Assembly: GCF_005925345.1 (NCBI RefSeq)
Contig: NZ_SSHJ01000019.1
Location: 1-64,000 of the forward strand
DNA length: 64,000 nt
Origin: Pedobacter ureilyticus
GTDB taxonomy: Bacteria; Bacteroidota; Bacteroidia; Sphingobacteriales; Sphingobacteriaceae
Direction: 5' to 3'
Both the position numbers and the translations under genes were made by a program. A model generated the notes under the pieces. The model did no database searches and had not been told where the DNA came from. It worked only from the letters and a program-made list of their open reading frames with translations. Of the stretch, positions 44,088 through 52,959 are shown one piece after another (within the stretch, counting starts at the first letter, position 1; every line of letters begins with the position of its first letter).

Positions 44088-44200
44088 TAGTCTAGAATTG
44101 TTGTATGGTTAAATTGTTTCATTGTTTGGTTTGATATAGACATTTGTAAGTAGAAAGTTTAGAGTTCTAATCTCAATACGCTATACTCAATTCTCAAATC

Positions 44201-47002
44201 TTAAGCCAAATGCTGTTTTAAAAACTGTCCGGTGTAGGAGTTTTCTACTTTCAGCAAATCTTCAGGTTTACCTTCAAAAACAACATTTCCTCCTTTATCA
44301 CCACCTTCGGGACCGATATCAATTACCCAATCAGCACATTTAATCATATCCATATTATGTTCTATCACAATTACAGTACTGCCCTGCTCTATCAATGTAT
44401 TTAGGGCTTTCAATAGCTTTTTGATATCGTGAAAATGAAGCCCAGTTGTTGGCTCGTCGAAAATAAAAACTGCCTTTTGCGCATTATTTCCCTTAATTAA
44501 AAACGACGCCAATTTAATCCGCTGCGCCTCGCCACCAGATAAGGTGTTCGAAGATTGTCCTAAATGAACATATCCCAAGCCAACATCAACCAGTGGTTGT
44601 AGTTTAGCCATAATTTTAGGTTCTTTCACAAAAAACTCAACCGCTTGATCTATGGTCATATCCAAAATATCAGACACATTTTTATCCTGATAAGTTACAT
44701 CTAGCACCTGCTGTTTAAAGCGTTTACCACCACAAGTTTCGCATGGCAAATAAATATCGGCCATAAACTGCATTTCAATCTTCACTTCGCCCTCACCTTG
44801 GCAAACATCGCAACGGCCACCTTCTACGTTAAAAGAGAATGCTGCTGGTTTTAAACCTGCTGCTTTTGCTGCTGGCAAGCCCGAAAACAAAGCCCTTACA
44901 TCGTCCCAAGCTTTTACATAAGTTACCGGATTAGAACGTGACGAACGACCAATTGGGTTCTGATCAACCATTTCTACCTGCTGCACCAAATCTAGGTTAC
45001 CGAAAATACCATCGTAACTGCCAGTTTGCTCGCCAGCGTAATTGCCTATTGCTTTCTGCAAAGCAGGATATAAAATACGTTTAATTAAACTCGTTTTACC
45101 AGAGCCAGAAACACCCGTAACACAAGTAAACACGCCCAAAGGGAATTTCACATTCACATTTTTCAGGTTATTTTCGCGAGCGCCTTTAATTAAAATATGG
45201 TCTTTCCAGTTTCTGCGTTTTTTTGGAATTTCAATACTTTCTTCGCCAGCCAAATACCTTCCAGTAAGCGATTTTTTATCTTTAATGATTTGATTGTAAG
45301 TACCGCTAAAAACCAAATTTCCTCCTTGCGTACCTGCCTCCGGACCAATATCGATCAAGTGGTCGGCAGCTTTCATCATCTCTTCTTCGTGCTCTACTAC
45401 CAAAACGGTATTACCCACGTTTCTTAATGATTCCAGTACACCAATTAAACGGTGCGTATCGCGAGGATGTAGGCCAATACTAGGCTCATCTAACACGTAA
45501 ACAGAACCTACCAAGCTACTGCCTAGCGAAGTTGCCAAGTTAATACGCTGACTTTCTCCACCAGATAAGGTATTTGATAAGCGATTTAAAGTTAAATAGC
45601 CTAAACCAACATTATTGAGATATAAAATACGGCTGCTAATTTCGGTCAACAAACGCTTCGAAATTTTTTGCTCGTTCTCTGTTAAATCCAATCCATCAAA
45701 GAAAGGCAGAATAGTAGAAAGAGGCATTAGCACCAATTCTAAAATAGATTTACCACCAACTTTTACATAAGAAGCATCTTTACGCAAACGGGTTCCCTTA
45801 CAATCTGGGCAGGTTGTTTTTCCGCGATAACGCGACAACATTACACGATACTGAATTTTGTAAGTCTGCTCCTCCAATTCTCTAAAAAAATCATCCAGAC
45901 CTCTGAAATATTTATTGCCAGTCCAAAGCAATTGCTGTTGTTTTTCGGTTAAATCGCTGTATGGTCTGTGGATAGGAAAATCAAACTTATCTGCATTTTT
46001 AATGAATGCTTTGAGCCAATCGCCCATTTTTTCGCCACGCCAAGGTGCAATGGCACTATCGTAAACACTCTTGCTTTTATCAGGTATTACCAAATCTTCA
46101 TCAATACCAATCACATTGCCATAACCTTCGCAACGTTTGCAAGCGCCATAAGGGTTATTAAAACTGAAGAAATTTGGTGTAGGCTCTTCAAACTTCAAAT
46201 CATCTAACTCAAAACGGTCACAAAAGAAAGTTCGTTTGCCATCGTTTTCAATATAGCAATCGCCTTTACCTTCAAAAAAAGCAGTTTGTGCGGAGTCGGC
46301 AACGCGGCTCAATGTCTCCTCATCGTGAGCAACCACAATACGATCAATCAAAATAAATACCTGATCTGCTTCGCTCAGCTCTTTATCCTTAACCGTGTCA
46401 TCTTCCAAAATATCTTCGATTTTTTTGATGGCTCCCAAATAAGAAACCCTTAAAAAACCTTTCTGTAAAAGAATGGCTAGCTCTTCTTTTAATGTCCTGT
46501 TATTTTGAGGATGCAATGGACTAAAAATAGTCACCACTTCATCGTCGGCCAGTACCGAAACAAAATCCACTACAGTGCTTACCGTATCTTTTTTTACCTC
46601 ATTGCCCGAAATTGGGGAATACGTTCTACCAATTCTGGAGTAGAGTAACTTTAGGTAATCGTAAATTTCGGTAGAAGTACCTACCGTAGAACGTGGGTTT
46701 GAAGTAATTACCTTTTGTTCTATGGCTATAGCGGGAGCAATCCCTTTAATATAATCTACATCGGGCTTATTCATACGCCCCATAAATTGGCGGGCATAAG
46801 CCGATAAACTTTCTACATACCTACGTTGGCCCTCGGCGTATAGCGTATCAAATGCTAGCGAAGACTTCCCTGAGCCAGACATTCCGGTAATTACTACAAA
46901 TTTATTTTTAGGGATAGCTACATCAATATTCTTTAAATTGTGTACTCTAGCCCCTTTTATGATGATATGTTGATGTGGATCTTTCTCTAGTTCCTTGCTC
47001 AT
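44201..47002 (-). CDS. uvrA: Excinuclease ABC subunit UvrA
   Basis: UvrA is the damage-recognition ATPase of nucleotide excision repair. The 933-residue protein has two ABC ATPase halves: Walker A GMSGSGKSSLAFDT and GVSGSGKTSLIKRI, signature motifs LSGGESQRINLA and LSGGEAQRIKLA. It has three zinc-finger-like regions (CKRCEGYGN, CPDCKGTRLR, and CDVCQGEGE with CETCGGKRF). Length is normal. It is divergent from the ECF sigma gene across a 400-bp gap. A TATCTTTG -7 box (47033 to 47026, minus strand) lies 23 bp upstream of the ATG. Confidence 0.97.
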   Translation of the reverse strand: MSKELEKDPHQHIIIKGARVHNLKNIDVAIPKNKFVVITGMSGSGKSSLAFDTLYAEGQRRYVESLSAYARQFMGRMNKPDVDYIKGIAPAIAIEQKVITSNPRSTVGTSTEIYDYLKLLYSRIGRTYSPISGNEVKKDTVSTVVDFVSVLADDEVVTIFSPLHPQNNRTLKEELAILLQKGFLRVSYLGAIKKIEDILEDDTVKDKELSEADQVFILIDRIVVAHDEETLSRVADSAQTAFFEGKGDCYIENDGKRTFFCDRFELDDLKFEEPTPNFFSFNNPYGACKRCEGYGNVIGIDEDLVIPDKSKSVYDSAIAPWRGEKMGDWLKAFIKNADKFDFPIHRPYSDLTEKQQQLLWTGNKYFRGLDDFFRELEEQTYKIQYRVMLSRYRGKTTCPDCKGTRLRKDASYVKVGGKSILELVLMPLSTILPFFDGLDLTENEQKISKRLLTEISSRILYLNNVGLGYLTLNRLSNTLSGGESQRINLATSLGSSLVGSVYVLDEPSIGLHPRDTHRLIGVLESLRNVGNTVLVVEHEEEMMKAADHLIDIGPEAGTQGGNLVFSGTYNQIIKDKKSLTGRYLAGEESIEIPKKRRNWKDHILIKGARENNLKNVNVKFPLGVFTCVTGVSGSGKTSLIKRILYPALQKAIGNYAGEQTGSYDGIFGNLDLVQQVEMVDQNPIGRSSRSNPVTYVKAWDDVRALFSGLPAAKAAGLKPAAFSFNVEGGRCDVCQGEGEVKIEMQFMADIYLPCETCGGKRFKQQVLDVTYQDKNVSDILDMTIDQAVEFFVKEPKIMAKLQPLVDVGLGYVHLGQSSNTLSGGEAQRIKLASFLIKGNNAQKAVFIFDEPTTGLHFHDIKKLLKALNTLIEQGSTVIVIEHNMDMIKCADWVIDIGPEGGDKGGNVVFEGKPEDLLKVENSYTGQFLKQHLA

Positions 47003-47402
47003 TGATAACCTCTCGATGTAATTTACAAAGATAGTTATAAAAGTTTGAGCAGGGAAGCCTGAACACCAACGATATAGTTAAAAACTGGTCGGTTTGATGT
47101 CAATCATCATATTATCTCATTCCACCAATTGTCACATTAAAGATTGGTACAAAATTTGACAATGTTTATAAGCTTGCGCAACGATATTGTAACGTAGCAC
47201 ATTAGTATTTAATTAACGTTAACGACAACAATTTTAAAGTTTATTTGGGATTTTTAGATTTTTTAATAATTTAATTCTTTGAATCTCATAAAAAAATGTT
47301 TCTTTTGAAACTGTAACAACAAAACAATAACTTATTCACTCACAAAAAACTAAAGGAGAAAAGCTATAGATTAAAAATTTACGTGTTTATTATTTAATAA
47401 AG
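47003..47402. promoter_or_regulatory. Divergent uvrA / ECF sigma intergenic region
   Basis: Four hundred bases of A+T-rich sequence with no open frame. The uvrA -7 box is at 47026-47033. On the plus strand an AAAGGAG word (about 47353-47359) stands some 45 bp upstream of the sigma-factor ATG, too far to be its ribosome site, and a long leader is likely. No hairpin riboswitch was recognised. Confidence 0.5.
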
Positions 47403-48014
47403 ATGGGTTTAATCAAACACACTCCTATGAGGTTACAACAGGTTAGTGATCAGGATTTGGTGAAGTTATATATCGGTGGTGACGAAAGTGTTATCGAGGA
47501 ACTTCTTCGCCGGCATAAGTCAAAGATTTTCACTTCAATTTATTTATTGGTTAAAGATCAATATCTAGCAGAGGATATTTTTCAGGATGCTTTTATCAAG
47601 GTAATTAACACCCTACGCTCTGGCAGGTATAACGAAGAAGGAAAGTTTTTACCTTGGGTAATGCGTATTGCGCATAACTTGGTTATCGATTATTTTAGAA
47701 AAGAAAAACGTACACCAACCATTACCAGTGCTGATGGTACCGACGTGCTTAACTTGATACAAGTTCATGAAGAAAGTGCAGAAGAACGCATGCTCCGAGA
47801 ACAAACACATGTAGATTTACGTAAAATGATACATCATTTGCCCGATGAGCAAAAAGAAGTTTTAATTATGCGCCATTACGCTGATTTAAGTTTTAAAGAA
47901 ATTGCAGAACTTACCGATGTAAGCATTAACACCGCCTTGGGACGCATGCGATATGCGTTAAGCAACTTACGTAAAATGATGAATGTAAAAGAGATAAGTG
48001 TAAGCCGTAGTTAA
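47403..48014 (+). CDS. ECF-type RNA polymerase sigma factor
   Basis: A 203-residue extracytoplasmic-function sigma factor. Region 2 is evident in DQYLAEDIFQDAFIKVINTL and FLPWVMRIAHNLVIDYFRKE. Region 4 has LPDEQKEVLIMRHYADLSFK and EIAELTDVSINTALGRMRYA as a helix-turn-helix. Members of this type regulate stress or envelope genes in Bacteroidota. No membrane anti-sigma gene follows; instead a small soluble protein is encoded 172 bp downstream. The ATG at 47403 (MGLIKHTPM) is preferred; 47427 (MRLQQV) is possible. Confidence 0.9.
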   Translation: MGLIKHTPMRLQQVSDQDLVKLYIGGDESVIEELLRRHKSKIFTSIYLLVKDQYLAEDIFQDAFIKVINTLRSGRYNEEGKFLPWVMRIAHNLVIDYFRKEKRTPTITSADGTDVLNLIQVHEESAEERMLREQTHVDLRKMIHHLPDEQKEVLIMRHYADLSFKEIAELTDVSINTALGRMRYALSNLRKMMNVKEISVSRS

Positions 48015-48186
48015 GTCACAAAAATGTTGCGCTATAGTTTTAATCTACTTATACACTCCAATAAGGATTAAACAAAGATTTAACTTATTGTTAATGGTAA
48101 TTTTTAAAAAAATTAAAATTTTAGCACAACACCTATGAAATAAAGCGCTTTGCCATACGTTTAAAATCTAAACAAAAAAGATATAA

Positions 48187-48372
48187 ATGCGTATGACAAA
48201 AACCTTTACTCCACCCAATCAAAAAAACGTATCGAAAACCGAAACTAACGAGCCAAGCAACCAGCCAGATCAACATTTTTATGGCTCAATTAAGCAACAG
48301 CTAAACAAGCTTTATAGAGAACCTTCGGAAGAAACGATTACAAAGATTTTAAACTACGCTAAAAAGCGTTGA
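48187..48372 (+). CDS. Small conserved-looking protein downstream of the ECF sigma gene
   Basis: A 61-residue hydrophilic protein with a low-complexity N-terminal half and a helical C-terminal half (FYGSIKQQLNKLYREPSEET, then ITKILNYAKKR). It has no membrane segment, so it is not a classic anti-sigma factor. It lies 172 bp after the sigma gene and immediately before a strong terminator. I do not recognise the family; similar short proteins may act as sigma partners. Confidence 0.6.
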   Translation: MRMTKTFTPPNQKNVSKTETNEPSNQPDQHFYGSIKQQLNKLYREPSEETITKILNYAKKR

Positions 48373-48376
48373 ACTT

Positions 48377-48406
48377 AAAAGTCCCGATGTAACAGTTGGG
48401 ACTTTT
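48377..48406 (+). terminator. Terminator after the small ORF
   Basis: A 9-bp stem (AAAAGTCCC, 48377-48385, with GGGACTTTT, 48398-48406), 12-nt loop, then ACTTTTTTT. It lies 5 bp after the stop codon. Confidence 0.85.
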
Positions 48407-48461
48407 ACTTTTTTTAGGCATAATTAACCTTATACCGACAAAACCCTATAATAAAAAAGGC

Positions 48462-48469
48462 TAACTTTG
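48462..48469 (+). promoter_or_regulatory. -7 box of the MFS transporter gene
   Basis: TAACTTTG fits TAnnTTTG and lies 25 bp upstream of the ATG. No convincing -33 TTG is seen. Confidence 0.4.
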
Positions 48470-48494
48470 CTTAGTGTACAAAAAACACTAAGAG

Positions 48495-49646
48495 ATGCTA
48501 ATTAGTAAAAAATTTATACCACTTACTTTAGGCGGTTTGGGCATAGGCATTACAGAGTTTGTAATGATGGGGCTTTTACCAGATATTGCAAAAGATCTTT
48601 CTATTACTATTCCACAAGCTGGCCATTTAATTTCCGCTTATGCTTTGGGGGTTGTGGTTGGGGCGCCAACGCTGGCCATTATATCGGCAAAATATCCTCC
48701 AAAAAACATCCTTATTGTTTTAATGGTTTTGTTTACCCTATTTAATGGTATTTCTGCTTTCGCACCTAGCTACTTTACGCTTTTTATTGCCAGGTTGTTT
48801 TCTGGTTTACCGCATGGTGCTTTTTTTGGAGTAGGCTCTGTAGTGGCTAGCCGTATTGCACCCAAAGGAAAAGAAGCACAAGCAGTTTCCTTAATGTTTG
48901 CTGGCCTTACCATAGCTAATTTATTTGGAGTGCCGCTAGGTACTTTTATTGGTCACAATTACTCATGGCGATATTCTTTCGGTATTGTTGCCATAGTAGG
49001 CCTTGCTACTTTGTTAAGTTTAAAATATTGGCTACCACAATTACCGGCCGTTAAAAATAGGGATTTGAAAACAGAACTCAGCTTTTTTGCCAAACGTGAA
49101 GCTTGGATAATTATACTGATGATTTCTATAGGCACAGGAGGCTTATTCTGTTGGATCAGTTACATTGCGCCACTGATGACCGAAGTAGCAGGTTTTGCAG
49201 ATAGCAGTGTAACCTACATTTTAATGTTAGCAGGGCTAGGTATGTTAGTGGGCAATTTTGTTGGCGGCTATTTAGCAGATCGGTTCTCTCCAGCCAAAGC
49301 CTGTATTTCGCTATTGCTCGCTATGTGTATTATTTTAATCGTTGTATTTTTCGTTTCTGCCAGCCCAATACTAGCCCTAATTACAACATTTTTAACGGGA
49401 GCAATTGCTTTTGCATCTGCAGCGCCTATACAAATGCTAATGATTAGAACCGCAAAAGATTCGGAAATGATTGCCGCTTCTGCTAGCCAGGCTAGTTTCA
49501 ATATTGGCAATGCCCTTGGCGCACTATTTGGCGGCTTCCCTCTAGTATACGGCTTAAGCTATAATTATCCGTCTCTGGTCGGCGCAGGGATGGCGTTAAT
49601 TGGTTCATTCTTTGCCTATTGGTTGATTAGGAGAATGAGTAAATGA
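48495..49646 (+). CDS. MFS transporter, AraJ/DHA1 type
   Basis: A 383-residue inner-membrane protein with 12 predicted segments. The N-terminal GGLGIGITEFVMMGLLPDIA matches the DHA1/AraJ group. Motif LPHGAFFGVGSVVASRIAP and the cytoplasmic loop YLADRFSPAKACIS (a variant of the MFS motif G-x-x-x-D-R) are typical. The group exports sugars or drugs. The substrate is unknown. It faces msrB, with a weak hairpin (49649-49702) between them. Confidence 0.88.
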   Translation: MLISKKFIPLTLGGLGIGITEFVMMGLLPDIAKDLSITIPQAGHLISAYALGVVVGAPTLAIISAKYPPKNILIVLMVLFTLFNGISAFAPSYFTLFIARLFSGLPHGAFFGVGSVVASRIAPKGKEAQAVSLMFAGLTIANLFGVPLGTFIGHNYSWRYSFGIVAIVGLATLLSLKYWLPQLPAVKNRDLKTELSFFAKREAWIIILMISIGTGGLFCWISYIAPLMTEVAGFADSSVTYILMLAGLGMLVGNFVGGYLADRFSPAKACISLLLAMCIILIVVFFVSASPILALITTFLTGAIAFASAAPIQMLMIRTAKDSEMIAASASQASFNIGNALGALFGGFPLVYGLSYNYPSLVGAGMALIGSFFAYWLIRRMSK

Positions 49647-49648
49647 TT

Positions 49649-49702
49649 GAATGAGTAAATACCAACATGTGCATATACTTTTGCTGACGTTCACTCATTC
49701 AA
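49649..49702. terminator. Weak hairpin between the MFS gene and msrB
   Basis: TTGAATGAGT (49649-49658) and ACTCATTCAA (49693-49702) are perfect complements around a 34-nt loop. It lies between convergent genes. The long loop makes it a doubtful terminator. Confidence 0.35.
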
Positions 49703-49717
49703 AACTTAATCATTTAA

Positions 49718-50212
49718 TCATTTCTTATCAGGCACGAACGTCATAGAAATTGAGTTTACGCAATGACGGGTGTTTTTAGCGGTTAAAAATTCGCCAACAA
49801 AAACGTGTCCTAAGTGTGCATCGCAATTGGCACAAACAATTTCGGTACGCTGTCCATCGGCATCCGGAATACGTTTTACCGCCCCTTTAATTTCGTCATC
49901 AAAAGCTGGCCAGCCACAATGTGCATCAAACTTAGAATCAGATCTATATAGAGGTGCATTACATCTTTTACAAATGTAGGTTCCTTTCTCGAAAAACTTA
50001 TCGTATTTACCTGTTCCAGGATATTCTGTCCCTTTATTTACGATTACTCGCTCTTCTTCCTTAGTTAATTTATTCCATTCCATTTTCTTCGTGGTTTTTG
50101 AAGTTACTTTGGCCTCTTGTTTCTTTTCGGCAGATTGTTGTGCGCAAGCAGACACACTTATTGACACTAACAGCATCCATACCACCAGTGTTTTATCGGC
50201 TATCAATTTCAT
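49718..50212 (-). CDS. msrB: Peptide-methionine (R)-S-oxide reductase, exported
   Basis: MsrB reduces methionine-R-sulfoxide in proteins. The 164-residue protein begins with a lipoprotein-type signal (LLVSISVSACAQQ), so it probably acts in the periplasm or outer membrane. The MsrB domain has the zinc-binding pairs (CKRCNAPLY and CANCDAHLGHVF) and the catalytic Cys near the C terminus in RHCVNSISMTFV. The fold is complete. The Ser/Lys-rich stretch after the signal is a linker. It is a single gene. Confidence 0.92.
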   Translation of the reverse strand: MKLIADKTLVVWMLLVSISVSACAQQSAEKKQEAKVTSKTTKKMEWNKLTKEEERVIVNKGTEYPGTGKYDKFFEKGTYICKRCNAPLYRSDSKFDAHCGWPAFDDEIKGAVKRIPDADGQRTEIVCANCDAHLGHVFVGEFLTAKNTRHCVNSISMTFVPDKK

Positions 50213-50339
50213 ATCTTATTTCTTTTTATTGATATACGGTTTAGCGTTGTCTTTTGGATTTGCCCAGCCGACTTATAAACAAATATAATCAATAAGCACA
50301 TTGAGTTTTTCACATAGAAGTAAGATTTCGCATATAAAA

Positions 50340-50369
50340 AAAGCGTCCCGAATTTCGTCGGGACGCTTT
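50340..50369. terminator. Terminator of sucD
   Basis: A perfect 12-bp stem (50340-50351 with 50358-50369) and a 6-nt loop, with a T-run when read on the minus strand. It lies 22 bp beyond the sucD stop and may also serve the other side. Confidence 0.9.
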
Positions 50370-50391
50370 TCTAAAATATATTTTGTCGAGA

Positions 50392-51264
50392 CTATTTTTT
50401 CAACAAAGCAGCCATAGCAGCACCAATTTCGGCAGGGCTTTCTACAACCGTAATACCACACTCACGCATAATTTTCATTTTTGCAGCAGCAGTATCATCA
50501 GCGCCACCAACAATAGCACCAGCGTGGCCCATTCTACGTCCCGGAGGCGCAGTTTGACCCGCAATGAAACCAACAACAGGCTTAGTTCCGTTTTCTTTAA
50601 TCCAACGAGCAGCTTCAGCTTCCATGCCACCGCCAATCTCACCAATCATGATGATGCCTTCAGTTTCTGGATCGTTCATTAACAACTCAACCGCTTCTTT
50701 AGTAGGTGTTCCAATAATTGGATCGCCACCAATACCAATAGCTGTAGTAATACCCAAACCAGCTTTCACCACTTGGTCTACCGCTTCGTAAGTTAACGTA
50801 CCTGATTTAGAAACCACACCTACTGTACCTTTTTTGAAGATAAAGCCTGGCATGATACCAATTTTAGCCTCATCGGCAGTAATTACACCTGGGCAGTTAG
50901 GGCCAATTAAACGGCAATCTTTATCTGCAATATAAGATTTTACAGCAATCATATCCTTTGTAGGAATACCCTCTGTAATACAAACAATTACTTTAATACC
51001 ACCTTCAGCAGCTTCCATAATGGCGTCCGCAGCAAATGCAGGAGGTACGAAAATAATAGACACATTAGCACCAGCTTTATCAACAGCATCCTTAACCGTG
51101 TTAAACACAGGTCTGCCTAAATGTTCCTGACCGCCCTTGCCTGGAGTTACTCCACCAACAACGTTCGTACCGTAAGCTATCATTTGCTCAGCGTGGTAAG
51201 TACCTTCATTACCGGTAAACCCCTGAACAATTACTTTTGAATCTTTATTTACTAAAACACTCAT
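50392..51264 (-). CDS. sucD: Succinate-CoA ligase, alpha subunit
   Basis: SucD forms the alpha subunit of succinyl-CoA synthetase, which makes ATP or GTP from succinyl-CoA in the TCA cycle. The 290-residue protein has the CoA-binding Rossmann domain ([20 protein letters not shown]) and the phosphorylated His247 in [12 protein letters not shown]. It lies apart from any sucC and from sucA-sucB at the other end of the window. It has its own promoter (51287-51317) and terminator, so it is monocistronic. Confidence 0.95.
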   Translation of the reverse strand: MSVLVNKDSKVIVQGFTGNEGTYHAEQMIAYGTNVVGGVTPGKGGQEHLGRPVFNTVKDAVDKAGANVSIIFVPPAFAADAIMEAAEGGIKVIVCITEGIPTKDMIAVKSYIADKDCRLIGPNCPGVITADEAKIGIMPGFIFKKGTVGVVSKSGTLTYEAVDQVVKAGLGITTAIGIGGDPIIGTPTKEAVELLMNDPETEGIIMIGEIGGGMEAEAARWIKENGTKPVVGFIAGQTAPPGRRMGHAGAIVGGADDTAAAKMKIMRECGITVVESPAEIGAAMAALLKK

Positions 51265-51286
51265 TGTATCTATTTTTTTTGTTGTG

Positions 51287-51317
51287 CAAACTTAAACTAA
51301 ATGCAACGCAATGTCAA
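51287..51317 (-). promoter_or_regulatory. Promoter of sucD
   Basis: On the minus strand TTG (51317 to 51315) is followed after 20 bp by TAAGTTTG (51294 to 51287), a perfect Bacteroidota promoter. The ATG is 22 bp downstream. Confidence 0.7.
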
Positions 51318-51597
51318 CTGTAAAACACAGATAATTTGTCACATCGCAGTTTATTTACGTAAAAACTTCATAGCTTATTACTTATTTAACAATTTGAAAA
51401 CGAATAGGCAACACTTCTTTTAGAACTCTCATCCCACTAATCCTATCGAAAAAAGCATTTAAACAAGTAGCTGTTACTAAATTACTTGGGTTTTATGGTG
51501 CATTGGGGCAACTTTAATAAACAAATAAATTCTGCCGATTAAGAAATTTAACGATATTTACGTCATCAGCCCAAGGCTAAAACTAACGAAACTAAAA
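51318..51597. other. Non-coding gap between sucD and the phosphopantetheinyl transferase gene
   Basis: About 280 bp of A+T-rich sequence. No open frame, hairpin or repeat stands out. Confidence 0.4.
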
Positions 51598-52299
51598 ATG
51601 ATAGACACCCTGTTAAGCTACAACTTTGCCTGGAAACCCTATAGCACAGAGCAGTTGCTAGCTACCGACAAGACACACATCTTTAGAATTGCCGTAGATG
51701 CTTACTTTCCAAAAATTAAAAAACAGCTTACCGAAGTGCTATCAGACCGCGAGCAGGAAAAAGCGGGCAGAATGTTTATTCAAAAAGACAAAGAGCGTTA
51801 CGTAGTTAGCAAATTTTGCCTGCGCACTATTTTGGGCTTATGCCTCAATACTAAACCACATGAAATTGAATTTATATTTCACGACCATAAAAAACCAACG
51901 GTAAACGACCTTGAGTTTAACATTAGTCATACTGGCGATTATGTATTGATTGCCATTAGCCCAAAACCTGTAGGTATAGATGTAGAATATCTAAACCGAG
52001 AATTTGACTTTAAATCAATATTGGATATCACTTTTTCAAAAAATGAGATAGATTTTATAGGCGATAAAGACGTAGACCCCACTAATTTTTATGTGATGTG
52101 GACCAGAAAAGAAGCATTGCTAAAAGCCAGCGGCGAGGGAGTTAGCGACAACCTGCATCTTATCGAATGCTTAGAAGAGCACTTGGAAAGAGAAAAAGAG
52201 GTTTTTAAAATGCGTACGTTTATGATTGAAGACAACTACGTTGCCAGTATAGCCACTACGTTAGACCAAAAAGAATTAATGTTTTGGAATTGGGTTTAG
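51598..52299 (+). CDS. 4'-phosphopantetheinyl transferase (Sfp type)
   Basis: A 233-residue enzyme that moves phosphopantetheine from CoA to carrier proteins. The Sfp-type motifs are present: NISHTGDYVLIAISPKPVG, then GIDVEYL with the Mg2+-binding Asp-Glu, and MWTRKEALLKASGEG. The N-terminal half resembles the duplicated alpha/beta fold of this family. It may activate acyl carrier proteins or secondary-metabolite carriers; no such gene is in the window. It is a single gene, with the PUL starting after it on the other strand. Confidence 0.88.
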   Translation: MIDTLLSYNFAWKPYSTEQLLATDKTHIFRIAVDAYFPKIKKQLTEVLSDREQEKAGRMFIQKDKERYVVSKFCLRTILGLCLNTKPHEIEFIFHDHKKPTVNDLEFNISHTGDYVLIAISPKPVGIDVEYLNREFDFKSILDITFSKNEIDFIGDKDVDPTNFYVMWTRKEALLKASGEGVSDNLHLIECLEEHLEREKEVFKMRTFMIEDNYVASIATTLDQKELMFWNWV

Positions 52300-52336
52300 C
52301 ACCTTAAAATACGCTAGTGCTAAACCCATTTAAAGA

Positions 52337-52882
52337 TTATTTTAATTTATTTACAGAAACATCGTCTATCAAAAGTTTTTCCGCTGCGTTAAAACAAAAG
52401 GTAAGCTGGTAACTATCTGCATCCAAAATATCGAAATCCAAAGTATATGCTGTCCATTCCTTGTTATCGATTTTACGTACCGCCGGGGTACCTGCAATAT
52501 TGGTACTGCTATTTTTACCCGCAGCATTGGTGTCTTTTTTATGCAGTGCGATAAAACGAATGTCGCCAACTCCTTTTAAAAACAGTTTTACTTGGTATTT
52601 CCCTGCTTCCAAATTAAAAGCAGTTGCAAAAAAACGTCGATTATCGAATTCCTTTTGTGGTGTAAAATTGATTTCAATAGCTGATTTACCTGAATACGCC
52701 TCTGAAGTTCGGGAAAAAAGCCCTTCTTTTTCGATGGTGTAAAAAGTATTCCATTGCTTAGGCAATTGCTTACCTGCTGTCCAGATTTCCATATCGCCAT
52801 TGGCTACAATCTGAGTTGTTTGTCCTTGAGCAGCAGTGCCCGTAACCATTGCAAAAGCAGCTAAAATTAATTTCTTTTTCAT
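52337..52882 (-). CDS. Secreted carbohydrate-binding-like protein
   Basis: A 181-residue exported protein with a signal peptide (LILAAFAMVTGTAAQGQ). The rest looks like a single jelly-roll module: VANGDMEIWTAGKQLPKQWN at the start, EAYSGKSAIEINFTP in the middle and LLIDDVSVNKL at the end, a layout seen in CBM4/9/22-like domains. It lies just downstream of the GH53 gene on the same strand and is probably part of the PUL. Carbohydrate binding is inferred from fold pattern. Confidence 0.65.
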   Translation of the reverse strand: MKKKLILAAFAMVTGTAAQGQTTQIVANGDMEIWTAGKQLPKQWNTFYTIEKEGLFSRTSEAYSGKSAIEINFTPQKEFDNRRFFATAFNLEAGKYQVKLFLKGVGDIRFIALHKKDTNAAGKNSSTNIAGTPAVRKIDNKEWTAYTLDFDILDADSYQLTFCFNAAEKLLIDDVSVNKLK

Positions 52883-52959
52883 ATCTATTAGTTTAATTTT
52901 TCATTAGTTCATTTTTTACAAAAAAAGTTTTAAACCAAAAATTGCAAACTGATCATTGA

